From assembly GCA_030636465.1 (NCBI GenBank), contig DAOVWW010000090.1, forward strand, positions 1 through 6,427: a stretch of DNA of 6,427 bases, in the 5' to 3' direction. Each line of letters starts with the position of its first letter. Position 1 is the first letter of the stretch. The translations under genes and the position numbers were made by a program. Source of the stretch: Gammaproteobacteria bacterium. GTDB taxonomy: Bacteria > Pseudomonadota > Gammaproteobacteria > BMS3Bbin11. Of the stretch, positions 6,309 to 6,427 are shown in pieces. Under the pieces are notes generated by a model that saw nothing but the letters and a program-made list of their open reading frames with translations, did no database searches and had not been told where the DNA came from.

Positions 6309-6351
6309 CCTACGTGTAGGCATCATTTAATGCCTCTCGATACATTTTTTT
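6309..6351. repeat. Short inverted repeats followed by a T-tract, possible weak terminator
   Basis: CCTAC-GT-GTAGG (6309-6320) overlaps a second inverted repeat, AGGCAT-CATTTA-ATGCCT (6318-6335). Seven T residues follow at 6345-6351. The T-tract begins 9 bases after the stem and the stem is only 6 bp, so this is a poor match to a Rho-independent terminator. It is the only terminator-like structure downstream of the 1151-aa gene. Confidence 0.25.
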
Positions 6352-6372
6352 AAGCAAAAACGACCCAGGTTG

Positions 6373-6401
6373 TTGCTATATATTTTACACCTTTCTGTAA
6401 T
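6373..6401 (+). promoter_or_regulatory. Candidate sigma-70 promoter reading out of the window
   Basis: TTGCTA (6373-6378) and TGTAAT (6396-6401) are separated by 17 bases and match the -35 and -10 consensus at 4 and 5 of 6 positions. The spacer is AT-rich. It would drive a gene starting beyond the right edge, none of which is visible. In AT-rich intergenic DNA such matches also arise by chance. Confidence 0.35.
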
Positions 6402-6427
6402 TCGACAGCCCTGTGCTCGTGTGTCCA

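Overview
The window looks like ordinary chromosome from a gammaproteobacterium of moderate GC content. The proteins read most like those of free-living or symbiotic gammaproteobacteria, for example the YbiX/PiuC-type oxygenase and the UPF0213-type GIY-YIG protein. That placement is inference from protein style; no rRNA, tRNA or taxonomic marker is present. There are no CRISPR arrays, tRNAs, insertion sequences or phage genes. The only mobile-type DNA is a small palindromic REP-like element near the right end.

Left part (1-797, + strand): the 3' end of a PilJ-N-domain protein, probably periplasmic, followed 28 bases later by a small exported protein of unknown function. Middle-left (814-1485, - strand): an Fe(II)/2-oxoglutarate PKHD-type hydroxylase of the YbiX/PiuC family. 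It converges on the small exported protein and diverges from the next unit across a 61-bp gap. Middle (1547-2657, + strand): a tight three-gene unit made of a 107-aa conserved-looking unknown, a UPF0213-type GIY-YIG protein and a membrane-anchored retropepsin-like aspartic protease. Both junctions are stop/start overlaps (TTGA, GTGA) with non-ATG starts, which suggests translational coupling.

Right part (2720-6175, + strand): more than half of the window is one intact 1151-aa gene. I read it as a diphosphate (PPi)-dependent phosphoenolpyruvate carboxykinase, the large type described from Entamoeba and Propionibacterium. This rests on remembered family conservation and on PEPCK-like landmarks in the expected order: a YYGYCKKE stretch with a downstream His, an SGGGKSE phosphate-binding loop, a GRR motif and a GPFNALRP motif. 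The enzyme would interconvert oxaloacetate + PPi with PEP + CO2 + Pi, linking the PEP/oxaloacetate node to the PPi pool rather than to ATP or GTP. This is the most interesting item in the window.

The last 252 bases are non-coding. They hold an inverted pair of GTAG-footed hairpins (REP/REPIN type) whose sequence differences preserve base pairing within each hairpin, some short inverted repeats with a T-tract, and a possible rightward promoter for a gene beyond the window. The genes do not form one pathway; apart from the three-gene unit, their adjacency carries little functional information.
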